From Chryseobacterium sp. ISL-6 (GTDB lineage Bacteria; Bacteroidota; Bacteroidia; Flavobacteriales; Weeksellaceae), in assembly GCF_018613715.1 (NCBI RefSeq), contig NZ_JAGGPT010000001.1, forward strand, positions 981,919 through 1,045,918: a stretch of 64,000 nt of DNA. The letters run 5' to 3'. This document shows positions 38,944 to 47,115 of the stretch, piece by piece. How positions within the stretch are numbered: the first letter of the stretch is position 1; each line of letters begins with the position of its first letter. The translations under genes were made by a program, and so were the position numbers. A model generated the notes under the pieces. That model was not told the DNA's origin. It was given only the letters and a program-made list of their open reading frames with translations, and ran no database searches.

Positions 38944-41835
38944 TTAAAAAGTTAAGTTAAGTCCCATTAAGTAATTTCTTGTAGAAGGATTATTAGTTCC
39001 TATGATTGGCTGACGATTTTGATATCCGCTTACAGCCTGATTTTCATTACCCAAAGAATTAGGTTCCGGATCCATTCCTGAAAATTTATGATAAGGAGAG
39101 AATAGGACAACCGGATTGGTAACTGTAAAGTAGATTCTCAAACTGGTAATTTTCAAATCTTTCAGGAAGTCCTTATTGACATTATACCCTAAAGTAATCG
39201 TTCGGAGTTTGAGATAAGATGCGTCAAACATTGCCAGTGTAGAAGAATATTTTGGATTATCCCCACTTAAGTGACGTCCAGGACGCGGAAAATAAGCATC
39301 TGTATTATTTTCTGTCCAATAATCAACATCAACATTATTGCCACGACCTGTTAATCTGTTAAGATAACCTGCAGATCCATATATTGAACTTATCAGAATT
39401 CCCCCATGTTGAAAAGCACCCACGGTACTTAGCTCGAAATTTTTGTACGCAAAGCGCATATTAAATCCTCCCTGAAACTTCGGAGCTGTGTCAAAAATCT
39501 GCCTGTCATCGGGTCCAATTGCTCTTATAGGAGTACCATCCGGGTTATAACCTCCTGTGTAAAGTACCTTAATAGAGCCAACTACATCACCAGAAGTTCC
39601 CGGCTCCAAAATACTCTGATAAGGATCACCTGCCTGCCAAAGACCTACATATTGATAATCATACAATGAATTTATATTATGTCCTACAAACCATAAGTTA
39701 TTTACATCACGTGTAGTTCCGGAGGCAAGAGATAAAATTTTATTTCTGTTAGTATAAAAATTAGCACCTGCTTCCCATGTAAATCCGTCAGGGTTGTCGA
39801 TTATAACGCCATTAACACTAATTTCGAAACCCTTATTTTCCGTCTCTGCAACATTGGATATAATAGATCCTATAGCCGTTGATGATGGAAGGTTTTTCTG
39901 AGTTAAAAGATCAAAAGTATGTGTTTTGTAATATTCCACACTACCTGTAAGGCGATTATTAAATAATCCAAAATCCACCCCGTAGTTTTGTGTTTTTGAA
40001 TATTCCCATCCAAGATTAGGATTCGGAGCCTGGCTTACATAAACTCCCGTACTGTTTGTAGTCCCAAAATTGTAAGGAGTAACAGTAAGTGCCCCCAACG
40101 TAGAATATGGATTCACTGCCTGGTTGGATGTTTGGCCCCAACCTGCTCTAAATTTAAGAAGATTAAGTATTTTAATATTCTTCATGAAAGCTTCATTAGT
40201 AACGTTCCATCCCAATGATAGTGCAGGATAGGTATGCCATTTATTACCGGGGGCAAGTCTTGAAGATCCATCAGCACGAAGAGTTGCAGTCAGCATATAT
40301 TTGTTATTAAATGTATACATTACTCTTCCCATCGCTGAAAGCAGGCCGGTCTGCCAATATATTTGATCCTCCGGCCTCACTGTAATATCTGCCTGTGGAG
40401 ATTGCCCTAAATTATAATATTGAAAAAAATCCGCCGGAACATTTTTCGCGCTCATATAAGAACTCGTATATCTATTTCCTTCAGCGGAATACAATGCTAC
40501 GGCATTTATTTTATGCTTACCAAAAGTACGGTCATATGTTAAGAGATTTTCTAAAACCCAATGATAAGTCTGATTATTTCCTCTCCCTGCAGAAGATGGT
40601 CCTGCTGGATTGGTATTAAACACTCCAACTCCCGTATAGTTTCCACTGTTTGAGGTACGATAATCCAAACCTACATTTAATCTGTATTTTAATCCAGTCA
40701 CCGGCAGATTTAATTCGCCATAGAGATTATTATACGATGCAAAAGATTTCGTTTCATCAATATATTTATCACCTAAATTTTCTAAATTCTTACGGGTATA
40801 AATCCAGCTCTGATCAATACCTCCTGCCGTGCTCATTAAAGTTTTCAAACTTCCATCAGCCCTGTAAGGACTAGCAATTGGAGAGTATCCCAAAACTGCT
40901 CCAGGATTTACTCCATTTCCTTCTGATACAGAATAATTGGTATTAGTGGTAAATCCGAATCGGAAAGCTTTACCCACTTGTTGGTCAATGGCTGTACGTA
41001 AGGCAAATCTCTCATAACTTTGGAGAGGAATTAATGCATTTTGTTTAAAATATGACAAGCCCACATTATAATTTCCCCCTTCAGTACCTCCTGAAACACC
41101 TACATCGTGGCTGGTTATCATTGCCGGCTTATAGTATAAATCCTGCCAGTCTGTATTGGTATTGTTATTCTCATCGACACCATTAGTATATAATGGAGTC
41201 GTATTACCAGCAGGAATAGCATAGGCACGAAGCTGAGCAAACTTTGGTCCATCCATCATCGGATATTTCGAAAACAAAGTCTGTACTCCTGTAAAGGTAT
41301 TGTAGGTCAACTTGGGCTTTTGACCTTTAGATCCCCTATTCGTGGTTACTAAGATAACACCATTCGCACCTCTTGATCCGTAAATTGCCGTTGCCGATGC
41401 ATCTTTTAAAATATCAATGCTCTTAATATCACTTGAACTGATGTCTCCTAATGATCCGACAAAAGGAATTCCGTCTAAAACAATTAATGGGTTATTATCT
41501 CCTGTAAGTGATCTGGTTCCCCTTATGCGGATCTGCATTGCGGCTCCCGGTTTGGTAGAGGTTTGAGAAATATCAACACCTGCTGTTCTTCCTTGTAATG
41601 CCTGGGTAATATTTGCAGATGGTACCTCTCGTAATACATCTCCTTTTACAGAAGCAACAGATCCTGTAACAGATTCTTTTCTTTGTGTACCATATCCAAT
41701 AACAACAACTTCATCTATCTTTTTCTCTTTTGTTACCGTATCTTTTTTAACCTGGGAATAAACCACGCCTGAGGGTAGTAAAGCCATTGCAAAAAATAGT
41801 GCAGCTTTATTACTACCAAAATAAAATCGGCTCAT
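38944..41835 (-). CDS. SusC/RagA-type TonB-dependent outer-membrane transporter
   Basis: Imports oligosaccharides, presumably xylan fragments, across the outer membrane using TonB energy. Residues 1-28 are a signal peptide. A TonB box (DEVVVIGYGTQ, about 41-52) follows almost at once, then the plug (ALQGRTAGVDISQ, IRIRGTRSLTGDNNPLIVLDGIPF, ATAIYGSRGANGVILVTT) and a 22-strand barrel ending YLMGLNLTF. The roughly 90-residue carboxypeptidase-D-like domain usual between signal and TonB box is missing, which explains the short 963 residues. It lies 91 nt downstream of xylA; a hairpin sits in that gap. Confidence 0.94.
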   Translation of the reverse strand: MSRFYFGSNKAALFFAMALLPSGVVYSQVKKDTVTKEKKIDEVVVIGYGTQRKESVTGSVASVKGDVLREVPSANITQALQGRTAGVDISQTSTKPGAAMQIRIRGTRSLTGDNNPLIVLDGIPFVGSLGDISSSDIKSIDILKDASATAIYGSRGANGVILVTTNRGSKGQKPKLTYNTFTGVQTLFSKYPMMDGPKFAQLRAYAIPAGNTTPLYTNGVDENNNTNTDWQDLYYKPAMITSHDVGVSGGTEGGNYNVGLSYFKQNALIPLQSYERFALRTAIDQQVGKAFRFGFTTNTNYSVSEGNGVNPGAVLGYSPIASPYRADGSLKTLMSTAGGIDQSWIYTRKNLENLGDKYIDETKSFASYNNLYGELNLPVTGLKYRLNVGLDYRTSNSGNYTGVGVFNTNPAGPSSAGRGNNQTYHWVLENLLTYDRTFGKHKINAVALYSAEGNRYTSSYMSAKNVPADFFQYYNLGQSPQADITVRPEDQIYWQTGLLSAMGRVMYTFNNKYMLTATLRADGSSRLAPGNKWHTYPALSLGWNVTNEAFMKNIKILNLLKFRAGWGQTSNQAVNPYSTLGALTVTPYNFGTTNSTGVYVSQAPNPNLGWEYSKTQNYGVDFGLFNNRLTGSVEYYKTHTFDLLTQKNLPSSTAIGSIISNVAETENKGFEISVNGVIIDNPDGFTWEAGANFYTNRNKILSLASGTTRDVNNLWFVGHNINSLYDYQYVGLWQAGDPYQSILEPGTSGDVVGSIKVLYTGGYNPDGTPIRAIGPDDRQIFDTAPKFQGGFNMRFAYKNFELSTVGAFQHGGILISSIYGSAGYLNRLTGRGNNVDVDYWTENNTDAYFPRPGRHLSGDNPKYSSTLAMFDASYLKLRTITLGYNVNKDFLKDLKITSLRIYFTVTNPVVLFSPYHKFSGMDPEPNSLGNENQAVSGYQNRQPIIGTNNPSTRNYLMGLNLTF

Positions 41836-41861
41836 AATTATTATTTTTGTGTGTTAGGTTT

Positions 41862-41922
41862 TAATAAAAGGCTATTAATAATTAGAGTGGTAAAAACCTT
41901 AGTGTTTAGCAGCCTTTTATTA
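41862..41922 (-). promoter_or_regulatory. Long-loop inverted repeat between xylA and susC
   Basis: Arms TAATAAAAGGCT and AGCCTTTTATTA are perfect over 12 bp and separated by 37 nt. Read on the minus strand this lies in the leader of susC directly after the xylA stop. There is no T run, so an mRNA-stabilising or processing structure is more likely than a plain terminator. Confidence 0.5.
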
Positions 41923-41926
41923 TGTA

Positions 41927-43255
41927 TTATATATGCATATTTACAATGGCTTCAAACAACTCCTGTTTTCCACTTTTTGCTTGAGGTTCACCTATTTCAT
42001 GGGCAATTCTCTGAAGGTCTTCCAATGTAAGAGAGCCATTTTCAAAAGCCTTTCCATTTCCATTATCAAAAGAAGAATAACGATTCGTACGTAATTTGTT
42101 ATAATCTGAATTCTCAAGAATGTCAGCTGCTGCCAAAAGTCCTTTGGCAAAAACATCCATTCCTGAAATATGGGAGATGAATAAATCTTCAGCATCTGTA
42201 GAATTTCTTCTGATTTTAGCATCAAAATTTACCCCGCCATTTCCCAGTCCTCCTGCAGGAAGAAGTACCAACCAAGCCTGAACCATATCATAATAATCAA
42301 TTGGGAACTGATCAGTATCCCACCCATTTTGATAATCTCCTCGGTTGGCATCGATGCTTCCTAAAAGTCCAGCATCTACTGCAACCTGAAGCTCGTGCTC
42401 AAAAGTATGTCCGGCAAGGGTTGCGTGGTTAACTTCAATATTTAATTTAAAATCTTTATCCAATCCATAATGTCTTAAAAAGCCAATTACTGTTTCAGAA
42501 TCGTAATCGTACTGATGCTTGGTAGGTTCCATCGGTTTTGGTTCAATTAAAAAAGTTCCTTTAAAACCTTGCTGACGGGCATAATCTCTTGACATTGAAA
42601 GAAAACGCGCTAAATGATCTTTTTCACGCTTCATATCCGTGTTTAAGAGACTCATATATCCTTCTCTCCCACCCCAAAAAACATAATTTTCTCCGCCTAA
42701 TGCAATGGTTGCATCGATAGAATTTTTAACCTGAGTTCCCGCGCAAGCTACCACATCAAAATTTGGATTGGTAGATGCACCATTCATATATCTTTCATGT
42801 GTAAAAACATTAGCTGTTCCCCATAAAAGTTTAATTCCAGTTTCTTTTTGTTTTTCTTTTGCGTATTCCACAATGGCCTGAAGGTTTTTTTCATAGTCTT
42901 TCCAGTTGTTGGCAGGATCTACTAAATCAATATCGTGAAAACAATAGTAGTTGAATCCCATTTTAGACATAAATTCAAAGCCAGCATCCATTTTTTTCAT
43001 AGCCCTTGTAAGGGTATCATCTCCCATGTCCCAAGGGTGATGAATTGTCGGTCCTCCAAACGGATCACTTCCATTTGCACATAAAGTATGCCACCAGGCC
43101 ATTGCAAAGCGTGTCCATTCTTTCATAGGTTTTCCCATGATTATTTTGTCTTCATCATAATATCGGAATGCAAGCGGATTTCGACTTTCTTTTCCTTCAA
43201 ATTTTATCTTTTCGATACCTTTAAAAAATTCTTTTGTTTCTGTTAAAGTGTTCAT
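41927..43255 (-). CDS. xylA: Xylose isomerase
   Basis: Converts D-xylose to D-xylulose. The 442-residue form has the class II N-terminal extension ([27 protein letters not shown]). The catalytic histidine is in [11 protein letters not shown]. Other conserved blocks are [15 protein letters not shown], metal-site [18 protein letters not shown], and [18 protein letters not shown]. Between xylB (108 nt, with a hairpin) and susC. Xylose freed by the GH3 and GH43 enzymes enters here. Confidence 0.97.
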   Translation of the reverse strand: MNTLTETKEFFKGIEKIKFEGKESRNPLAFRYYDEDKIIMGKPMKEWTRFAMAWWHTLCANGSDPFGGPTIHHPWDMGDDTLTRAMKKMDAGFEFMSKMGFNYYCFHDIDLVDPANNWKDYEKNLQAIVEYAKEKQKETGIKLLWGTANVFTHERYMNGASTNPNFDVVACAGTQVKNSIDATIALGGENYVFWGGREGYMSLLNTDMKREKDHLARFLSMSRDYARQQGFKGTFLIEPKPMEPTKHQYDYDSETVIGFLRHYGLDKDFKLNIEVNHATLAGHTFEHELQVAVDAGLLGSIDANRGDYQNGWDTDQFPIDYYDMVQAWLVLLPAGGLGNGGVNFDAKIRRNSTDAEDLFISHISGMDVFAKGLLAAADILENSDYNKLRTNRYSSFDNGNGKAFENGSLTLEDLQRIAHEIGEPQAKSGKQELFEAIVNMHI

Positions 43256-43306
43256 ATTTATTTGATTATTTTTTATTTGTTTTAAATTTGGCGTAAGGAT
43301 TCTCTT

Positions 43307-43332
43307 CTCACTGATTAGAAAGACTCAGTGAG
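43307..43332 (-). other. Perfect hairpin between xylB and xylA
   Basis: CTCACTGA and TCAGTGAG are perfectly complementary around a 10-nt loop. No T run follows on either strand. It probably protects or processes the mRNA between the two cistrons rather than ending transcription. Confidence 0.5.
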
Positions 43333-43363
43333 TACCTACCTTATAAGGCTCTGGTGTAAGTGT

Positions 43364-44848
43364 CTAGATTATTTCGTTAAGATGACTTTTCCATCTGGCA
43401 TAAGCTTCAAAATATTGTTCTTGTTTTTCATGTTCAGGTTCTATCACTGCTATTCTCTCAAGTGAATAAAACGCTTCTTTAGAATCTGAATAAAAATTTA
43501 TTCCCATTCCTGCAGCTCTTGCAGCCCCAACAGCTCCATCGGTGTCATAAAGCTCAATGACCGCATTACTGATACTGGAAAGTGACTGACGAAAAATTGA
43601 ACTCAAAAACATATTTGCATTCCCTGCACGGATTACCTGAATATCCATTCCAATATGTCTCATGATATCCATTCCGTACTCATAAGAAAATACAATACCT
43701 TCCTGCGCTGCACGCAGAATATCTCCTTTTGTGTGTATATTGAAATTAATTCCATGAATCGAACAACTTGTATCTTTATTTTCCAAAACTCTCTCTGCAC
43801 CGTTTCCAAAAGGAATGATGCTTAGCCCTTTTGAGCCAATTGGTGAAAGGGAAGCCATGTCATTCATGTCTCCATAAGAAGAAAGGGAAGTCGCAAAGTT
43901 ATGTTTCAACCAGGAATTTAAAATTCCCGTTCCATTAATACAAAGCAAAACACCTAGTCTGATTTGCTCAGCTGTATAATTAACATGAGCAAATGTATTA
44001 ACCCTGGATAACCTATCGTACTCAAGCTGATCAAGAACGCCATAAACGACACCTGAAGTTCCTGCTGTAGAAGCAATTTCTCCCGGATTGAAAACATTCA
44101 GGGAAAGGGCATTGTTGGGTTGATCTCCCGCCCTATATGAAATTGGTGTACCTTCTTTTAGACCTAATTCCCGAGCTGCCTCTTTAGACACTGTTGCCTG
44201 AATACCAAATGTTGGTACAATTTCTGGAAAAAAGCTTTTTGGAATACCATAATAGTTAATTATATCTTCAGAAATGCAATGATTTTTAAAATCCCAGAAA
44301 ACTCCTTCAGAAAGACCTTCGATTGTTATTCCAATGTGATTGGAAAGTCTCATTGCGATATAATCTCCGGGAAGCATAATTTTATCAATTTTATCAAAAA
44401 TTTCAGGTTCATTTTCCTTCACCCAGGCTAATTTTGAAGCGGTAAAGTTTCCTGGTGAATTCAAAAGATGTGACAGGCATTTTTCTTCGCCTATTTCTTT
44501 GAATGCCTTCTCCCCGTATGGAACGGCACGGCTATCACACCAAATAATAGAAGGTCGCAAAAGATTTTGATCCTTATCTACTAAAATCAAACCATGCATT
44601 TGCCAGGTAATCCCAATTCCTTTTATATCTTCTGCATTGATTCCGGATTCATGCATTACAGCTTCGTGGGCTAATTTCAAATTTAACCACCAATCCGAAG
44701 GATTCTGTTCAGCCCAACCCGGATTGACAGCTATAATTTTCATCTCCTTTTTTGGAGAAAAGTCTGATGCAATAATCTTTCCACTGGATGCCTCAATGAG
44801 ACAAACTTTTACGGAAGAACTGCCAATGTCATATCCTAGTAAATACAT
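43364..44848 (-). CDS. xylB: Xylulokinase (FGGY family)
   Basis: Phosphorylates D-xylulose to xylulose-5-phosphate, joining the arabinose and xylose routes. It has 494 residues, usual for XylB. Motifs are GYDIGSSSVKVCLIE, the WQMHG segment with the LRPSIIWCDSRA loop, the base aspartate in YRAGDQPNNALS, and IRAGNANMFLSSIFRQ with AVGAARAAGMG late in the protein. It begins 22 nt after the Nudix regulator stops, so the two are co-transcribed. Confidence 0.95.
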   Translation of the reverse strand: MYLLGYDIGSSSVKVCLIEASSGKIIASDFSPKKEMKIIAVNPGWAEQNPSDWWLNLKLAHEAVMHESGINAEDIKGIGITWQMHGLILVDKDQNLLRPSIIWCDSRAVPYGEKAFKEIGEEKCLSHLLNSPGNFTASKLAWVKENEPEIFDKIDKIMLPGDYIAMRLSNHIGITIEGLSEGVFWDFKNHCISEDIINYYGIPKSFFPEIVPTFGIQATVSKEAARELGLKEGTPISYRAGDQPNNALSLNVFNPGEIASTAGTSGVVYGVLDQLEYDRLSRVNTFAHVNYTAEQIRLGVLLCINGTGILNSWLKHNFATSLSSYGDMNDMASLSPIGSKGLSIIPFGNGAERVLENKDTSCSIHGINFNIHTKGDILRAAQEGIVFSYEYGMDIMRHIGMDIQVIRAGNANMFLSSIFRQSLSSISNAVIELYDTDGAVGAARAAGMGINFYSDSKEAFYSLERIAVIEPEHEKQEQYFEAYARWKSHLNEII

Positions 44849-44870
44849 AATTCAAAAAAAGGTATTGGTA

Positions 44871-45596
44871 TTATTTTATTAGTCTACTGTTATTTTTCTT
44901 GTACACTTTAGCATCAAACCTGTAATATCTTGCCGCCCGATGGGAAACATTGGTCTCTATCTCTTCAAGAGGTATGATATAACTGAAGGATGAAATCTTT
45001 TTATGAAAATTCTTAATATCAATCTGTTTTTCACTTAAAGCACTATACAGTTGATAGAGCTGTCTTATCGTAAATTTCTTGGGCAGCAATTCAAAAATAA
45101 TAGAAAAGTCGGATTCTATCCATTTTCTGATTTCTATCAATGATTCGCTGATAATTTTATTATGATCAAACGGCAGCGATGGTACCTCATCTATTGGATG
45201 CCAGTCTACTGTACTATATTTTGTGCTGTTTATTTTATGATCTATTTTGCAAAGAGATAAATATGCTACGGTGATTATCCTGTCTATGTCATATTTATAT
45301 TCTTTGTTCATCCAACTTATATCATCCTTACTGCTCGCACGTAAAGGATCTGCAAAGCATTTGAACTGCTTAAGTACCATTTTTTTAATCCCTGTTAATT
45401 CATGTAGAACTCTTTGTGCTGCATCATCAACATCTTCATCACTAAATATCAGGCTCCCTGGTAATTTTTTCTGTCTTTCCAAAGGAAGTTCAGCAATATG
45501 GCGTTGAACCAATAAAATGTTGAGTCGGTTATCGTAATCGAATCCGAAAACAACACAATCAACAGAAACATAAGTATGAATAAAGTTTGGGCTCAT
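44871..45596 (-). CDS. Nudix-domain transcriptional regulator (NrtR/AraR/XylR-like)
   Basis: Two-domain protein of 241 residues: an N-terminal Nudix fold (about 1-140, CVVFGFDYDNRLNILLVQRH) and a C-terminal winged helix (about 150-235, KKFTIRQLYQLYSALSE...RAARYYRFD). The Nudix box is degenerate (GSLIFSDEDVDDAAQRVLHE), lacking the REUxEE core, so catalysis is unlikely and the fold probably senses a sugar or nucleotide-like ligand. Members of this family in Bacteroidota control arabinose or xylose genes. Being first in an operon with xylB and xylA, it is the best candidate for binding the AAGTGT-N7-ACAYTT palindromes in this locus, an inference. Confidence 0.88.
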   Translation of the reverse strand: MSPNFIHTYVSVDCVVFGFDYDNRLNILLVQRHIAELPLERQKKLPGSLIFSDEDVDDAAQRVLHELTGIKKMVLKQFKCFADPLRASSKDDISWMNKEYKYDIDRIITVAYLSLCKIDHKINSTKYSTVDWHPIDEVPSLPFDHNKIISESLIEIRKWIESDFSIIFELLPKKFTIRQLYQLYSALSEKQIDIKNFHKKISSFSYIIPLEEIETNVSHRAARYYRFDAKVYKKNNSRLIK

Positions 45597-45600
45597 TAAT

Positions 45601-45630
45601 TGTTAACATTTACGTAACATCACAAATATA
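45601..45630 (-). promoter_or_regulatory. Promoter and palindrome before the Nudix regulator
   Basis: Minus-strand TATATTTG (45630 to 45623) is a good -7 box. Just downstream, between it and the start codon, lies TGTTA-N9-TAACA (45619 to 45601), a perfect five-base inverted repeat placed where a repressor would block the start of transcription. The start codon follows at 45596, leaving a very short leader. Confidence 0.6.
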
Positions 45631-45890
45631 AAAATTCAGTCGAATAAAAAAAATAAAAATTGCACTAAGCATTGCTTATCAACATATTACATATCGATTT
45701 TTAATGATAAGAATACCGTAAAAAATATGATAAGGTTATCATTAAATTTACACCTATTAAGATTCCAAAGCATACAAAAACAAATAATTATAAATTGCTA
45801 TTACAAAAATTCTTAGGTTATTTTTTTAGTTTTTATTATGATAAGAGTTTTGGAAAAGGGCAGATTATTTTTTTTAAAAAAAGTGTAAAA

Positions 45891-45909
45891 TCAACACTTT
45901 TAAATACTA
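45891..45909. promoter_or_regulatory. Perfect AAGTGT-N7-ACACTT palindrome in the regulator upstream region
   Basis: AAGTGTAAAATCAACACTT has the same half-sites and 7-nt spacing as the araB and GH3 operators. Symmetry extends outward to AAAAGTGT / ACACTTTT. It lies about 295 bp upstream of the Nudix gene start, with no gene in between. Confidence 0.5.
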
Positions 45910-46289
45910 AAAAGTGACAATAAAAACGATTTTATTTTACCATTTCTGCATACAAGACTCCGTATAATTATAAAAAAAGGAAATTCAACTTAAAAAATTA
46001 ATTGTTTTTTAGACTAAAATACACCACATAATGTATGAGAAAAGTCTCGTCAATGATTTTTATATTGTAAATGATTTTCTAAACATTTTTAGTTGATAAG
46101 CTTAAGAAAGTTCATAATTAATAATATGATTAAGAGTAAGTCTTTCTAACATTAGCCTGGTCTTGTACCTATTCAATATTATTTTTCATTCGAATCACAA
46201 GCAATAGTATGGCTATTGATCAAAAGCCCTCTCAATAACTTAGACATTTAAAATTAAATGGTCACAGTTTCATCAATACAAACAATGTG

Positions 46290-46308
46290 AAGTGTTTTCA
46301 ATACACTG
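46290..46308. promoter_or_regulatory. Second AAGTGT-type palindrome in the same gap
   Basis: AAGTGTTTTCAATACACTG keeps AGTGT-N7-ACACT exactly. It lies 126 bp upstream of the -33 element of the plus-strand promoter at 46435. Confidence 0.4.
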
Positions 46309-46434
46309 ATGCTTTAGAGTAAGTCCTCAAGTGTGTTTCATTAAATATTCTTTTTGTTTCCTATATTGAGAAAATGGGAAGTTGTACTCTTGTAATTACT
46401 CTATTTTTTTTTATATTTACGCTCATTTAGTAAA

Positions 46435-46464
46435 TTGAATTAACAATAAAACTGTTTATTTTTG
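46435..46464 (+). promoter_or_regulatory. Consensus Bacteroidota promoter, plus strand
   Basis: TTG (46435-46437), 19 nt, then TATTTTTG (46457-46464) exactly fits TTG-N19-TAnnTTTG. It reads into a stretch with a tiny ORF, hairpins and a terminator, and away from the xylose operon. Confidence 0.65.
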
Positions 46465-46529
46465 GAACTATTTTAGGAAAGATTAGATATTTGTAAAATT
46501 AAAGATTTACAAAAAGAATTGGATTAAAT

Positions 46530-46601
46530 ATGAGTAATCAAAACAGTAATTGGATTAAGGGGAAACCAAAAAAAACGAGTAACTATTGGGAAGATGAATG
46601 A
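46530..46601 (+). CDS. Tiny ORF of 23 residues
   Basis: ATG to TGA, hydrophilic and basic in the middle (WIKGKPKKTSNYW) with an acidic end. It starts about 60 nt after the predicted transcription start, after an A-rich stretch typical of Bacteroidota initiation sites. A second ORF of 13 codons (46718..46759) in the same transcript also has a KP-GK-K pattern. No homologue is known to me, so coding status is uncertain. Confidence 0.3.
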   Translation: MSNQNSNWIKGKPKKTSNYWEDE

Positions 46602-46782
46602 CAAGAATTAAGGAATAACGCAATGTTATTTACTGTTACCCACCCATTATCAATCCATAGAAAAACCTAATCCTCCAATTATCACTTATTAAAACAATCC
46701 TTACTCAGCGGACGGATATGCCTGAAAAGCCTTCAGGAAAAAATAAAACTCATTTTTGATTGAGTCTCATGGTTATAGTTTG

Positions 46783-46809
46783 ATCCCCGGCCACAGCCGG
46801 GGATTTTTT
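46783..46809 (+). terminator. Strong intrinsic terminator, plus strand
   Basis: ATCCCCGGC-CACA-GCCGGGGAT followed by seven T. The GC-rich nine-pair stem stands out in an AT-rich region. No annotated plus-strand gene ends here, which implies an unannotated transcript. Confidence 0.85.
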
Positions 46810-46812
46810 TAT

Positions 46813-46842
46813 AAAAAAGAAGCCCTTCTAAACAGAAAGGCT
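46813..46842 (-). terminator. Intrinsic terminator, minus strand, convergent with the plus-strand one
   Basis: On the minus strand AGCCTTTCT-GTTT-AGAAGGGCT (nine pairs, one G-U) is followed by TCTTTTTT. It ends transcripts coming from the GH5 gene, about 270 nt beyond its stop, and abuts the plus-strand terminator. Confidence 0.75.
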
Positions 46843-46994
46843 CGGAAAGACAATAACATAGTTTTTATAAATTCTCAAGTAAAGCTTTCCAAACAACAGG
46901 AAGCTAATAAAAAACCTGGAAACTAATGAAAATATTGGGCAAATCATCTATCAAAGTGTTTGAAGATAATTACGTCTTGGTTACAAACAACCAA

Positions 46995-47029
46995 ATGGCG
47001 CCACTTAAGACAAGTGACGCCATTTTTAT
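46995..47029. terminator. Hairpin downstream of GH5
   Basis: ATGGCGCCACTT / AAGTGACGCCAT (one mismatch) followed on the plus strand by TTTTTA. A very similar hairpin occurs at 49634..49669 after the M17-domain gene. Confidence 0.6.
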
Positions 47030-47115
47030 TTACTTTAATAATACTTACCAGATTGGTATTTTTCAAAAATAGATCAAGTACGAACAGTACTATTTAAGCA
47101 ATATTCTTAAAAGGC

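Larger units (their letters stand above)
46471..46809 (+). ncRNA. Probable small structured transcript of about 340 nt
   Basis: Bounded by a consensus promoter and a strong intrinsic terminator. Between them are three short hairpins: AATAAC-GCAAT-GTTATT (46614-46630), CCTGAA-AAGCC-TTCAGG (46721-46737) and ACTCA-N8-TGAGT (46748-46765). Two tiny ORFs, 23 and 13 codons, lie inside. I do not recognise it as tmRNA, 6S, RNase P or SRP RNA. The exact 5' end is estimated from the promoter. It may be a regulatory RNA, a dual-function RNA, or a leader for peptides. Confidence 0.45.

Noticed and set aside
45597..47115. CRISPR array or phage element in the large gap
   Set aside because: No regularly spaced direct repeats and no integrase, recombinase or phage genes were found there or elsewhere in the window.
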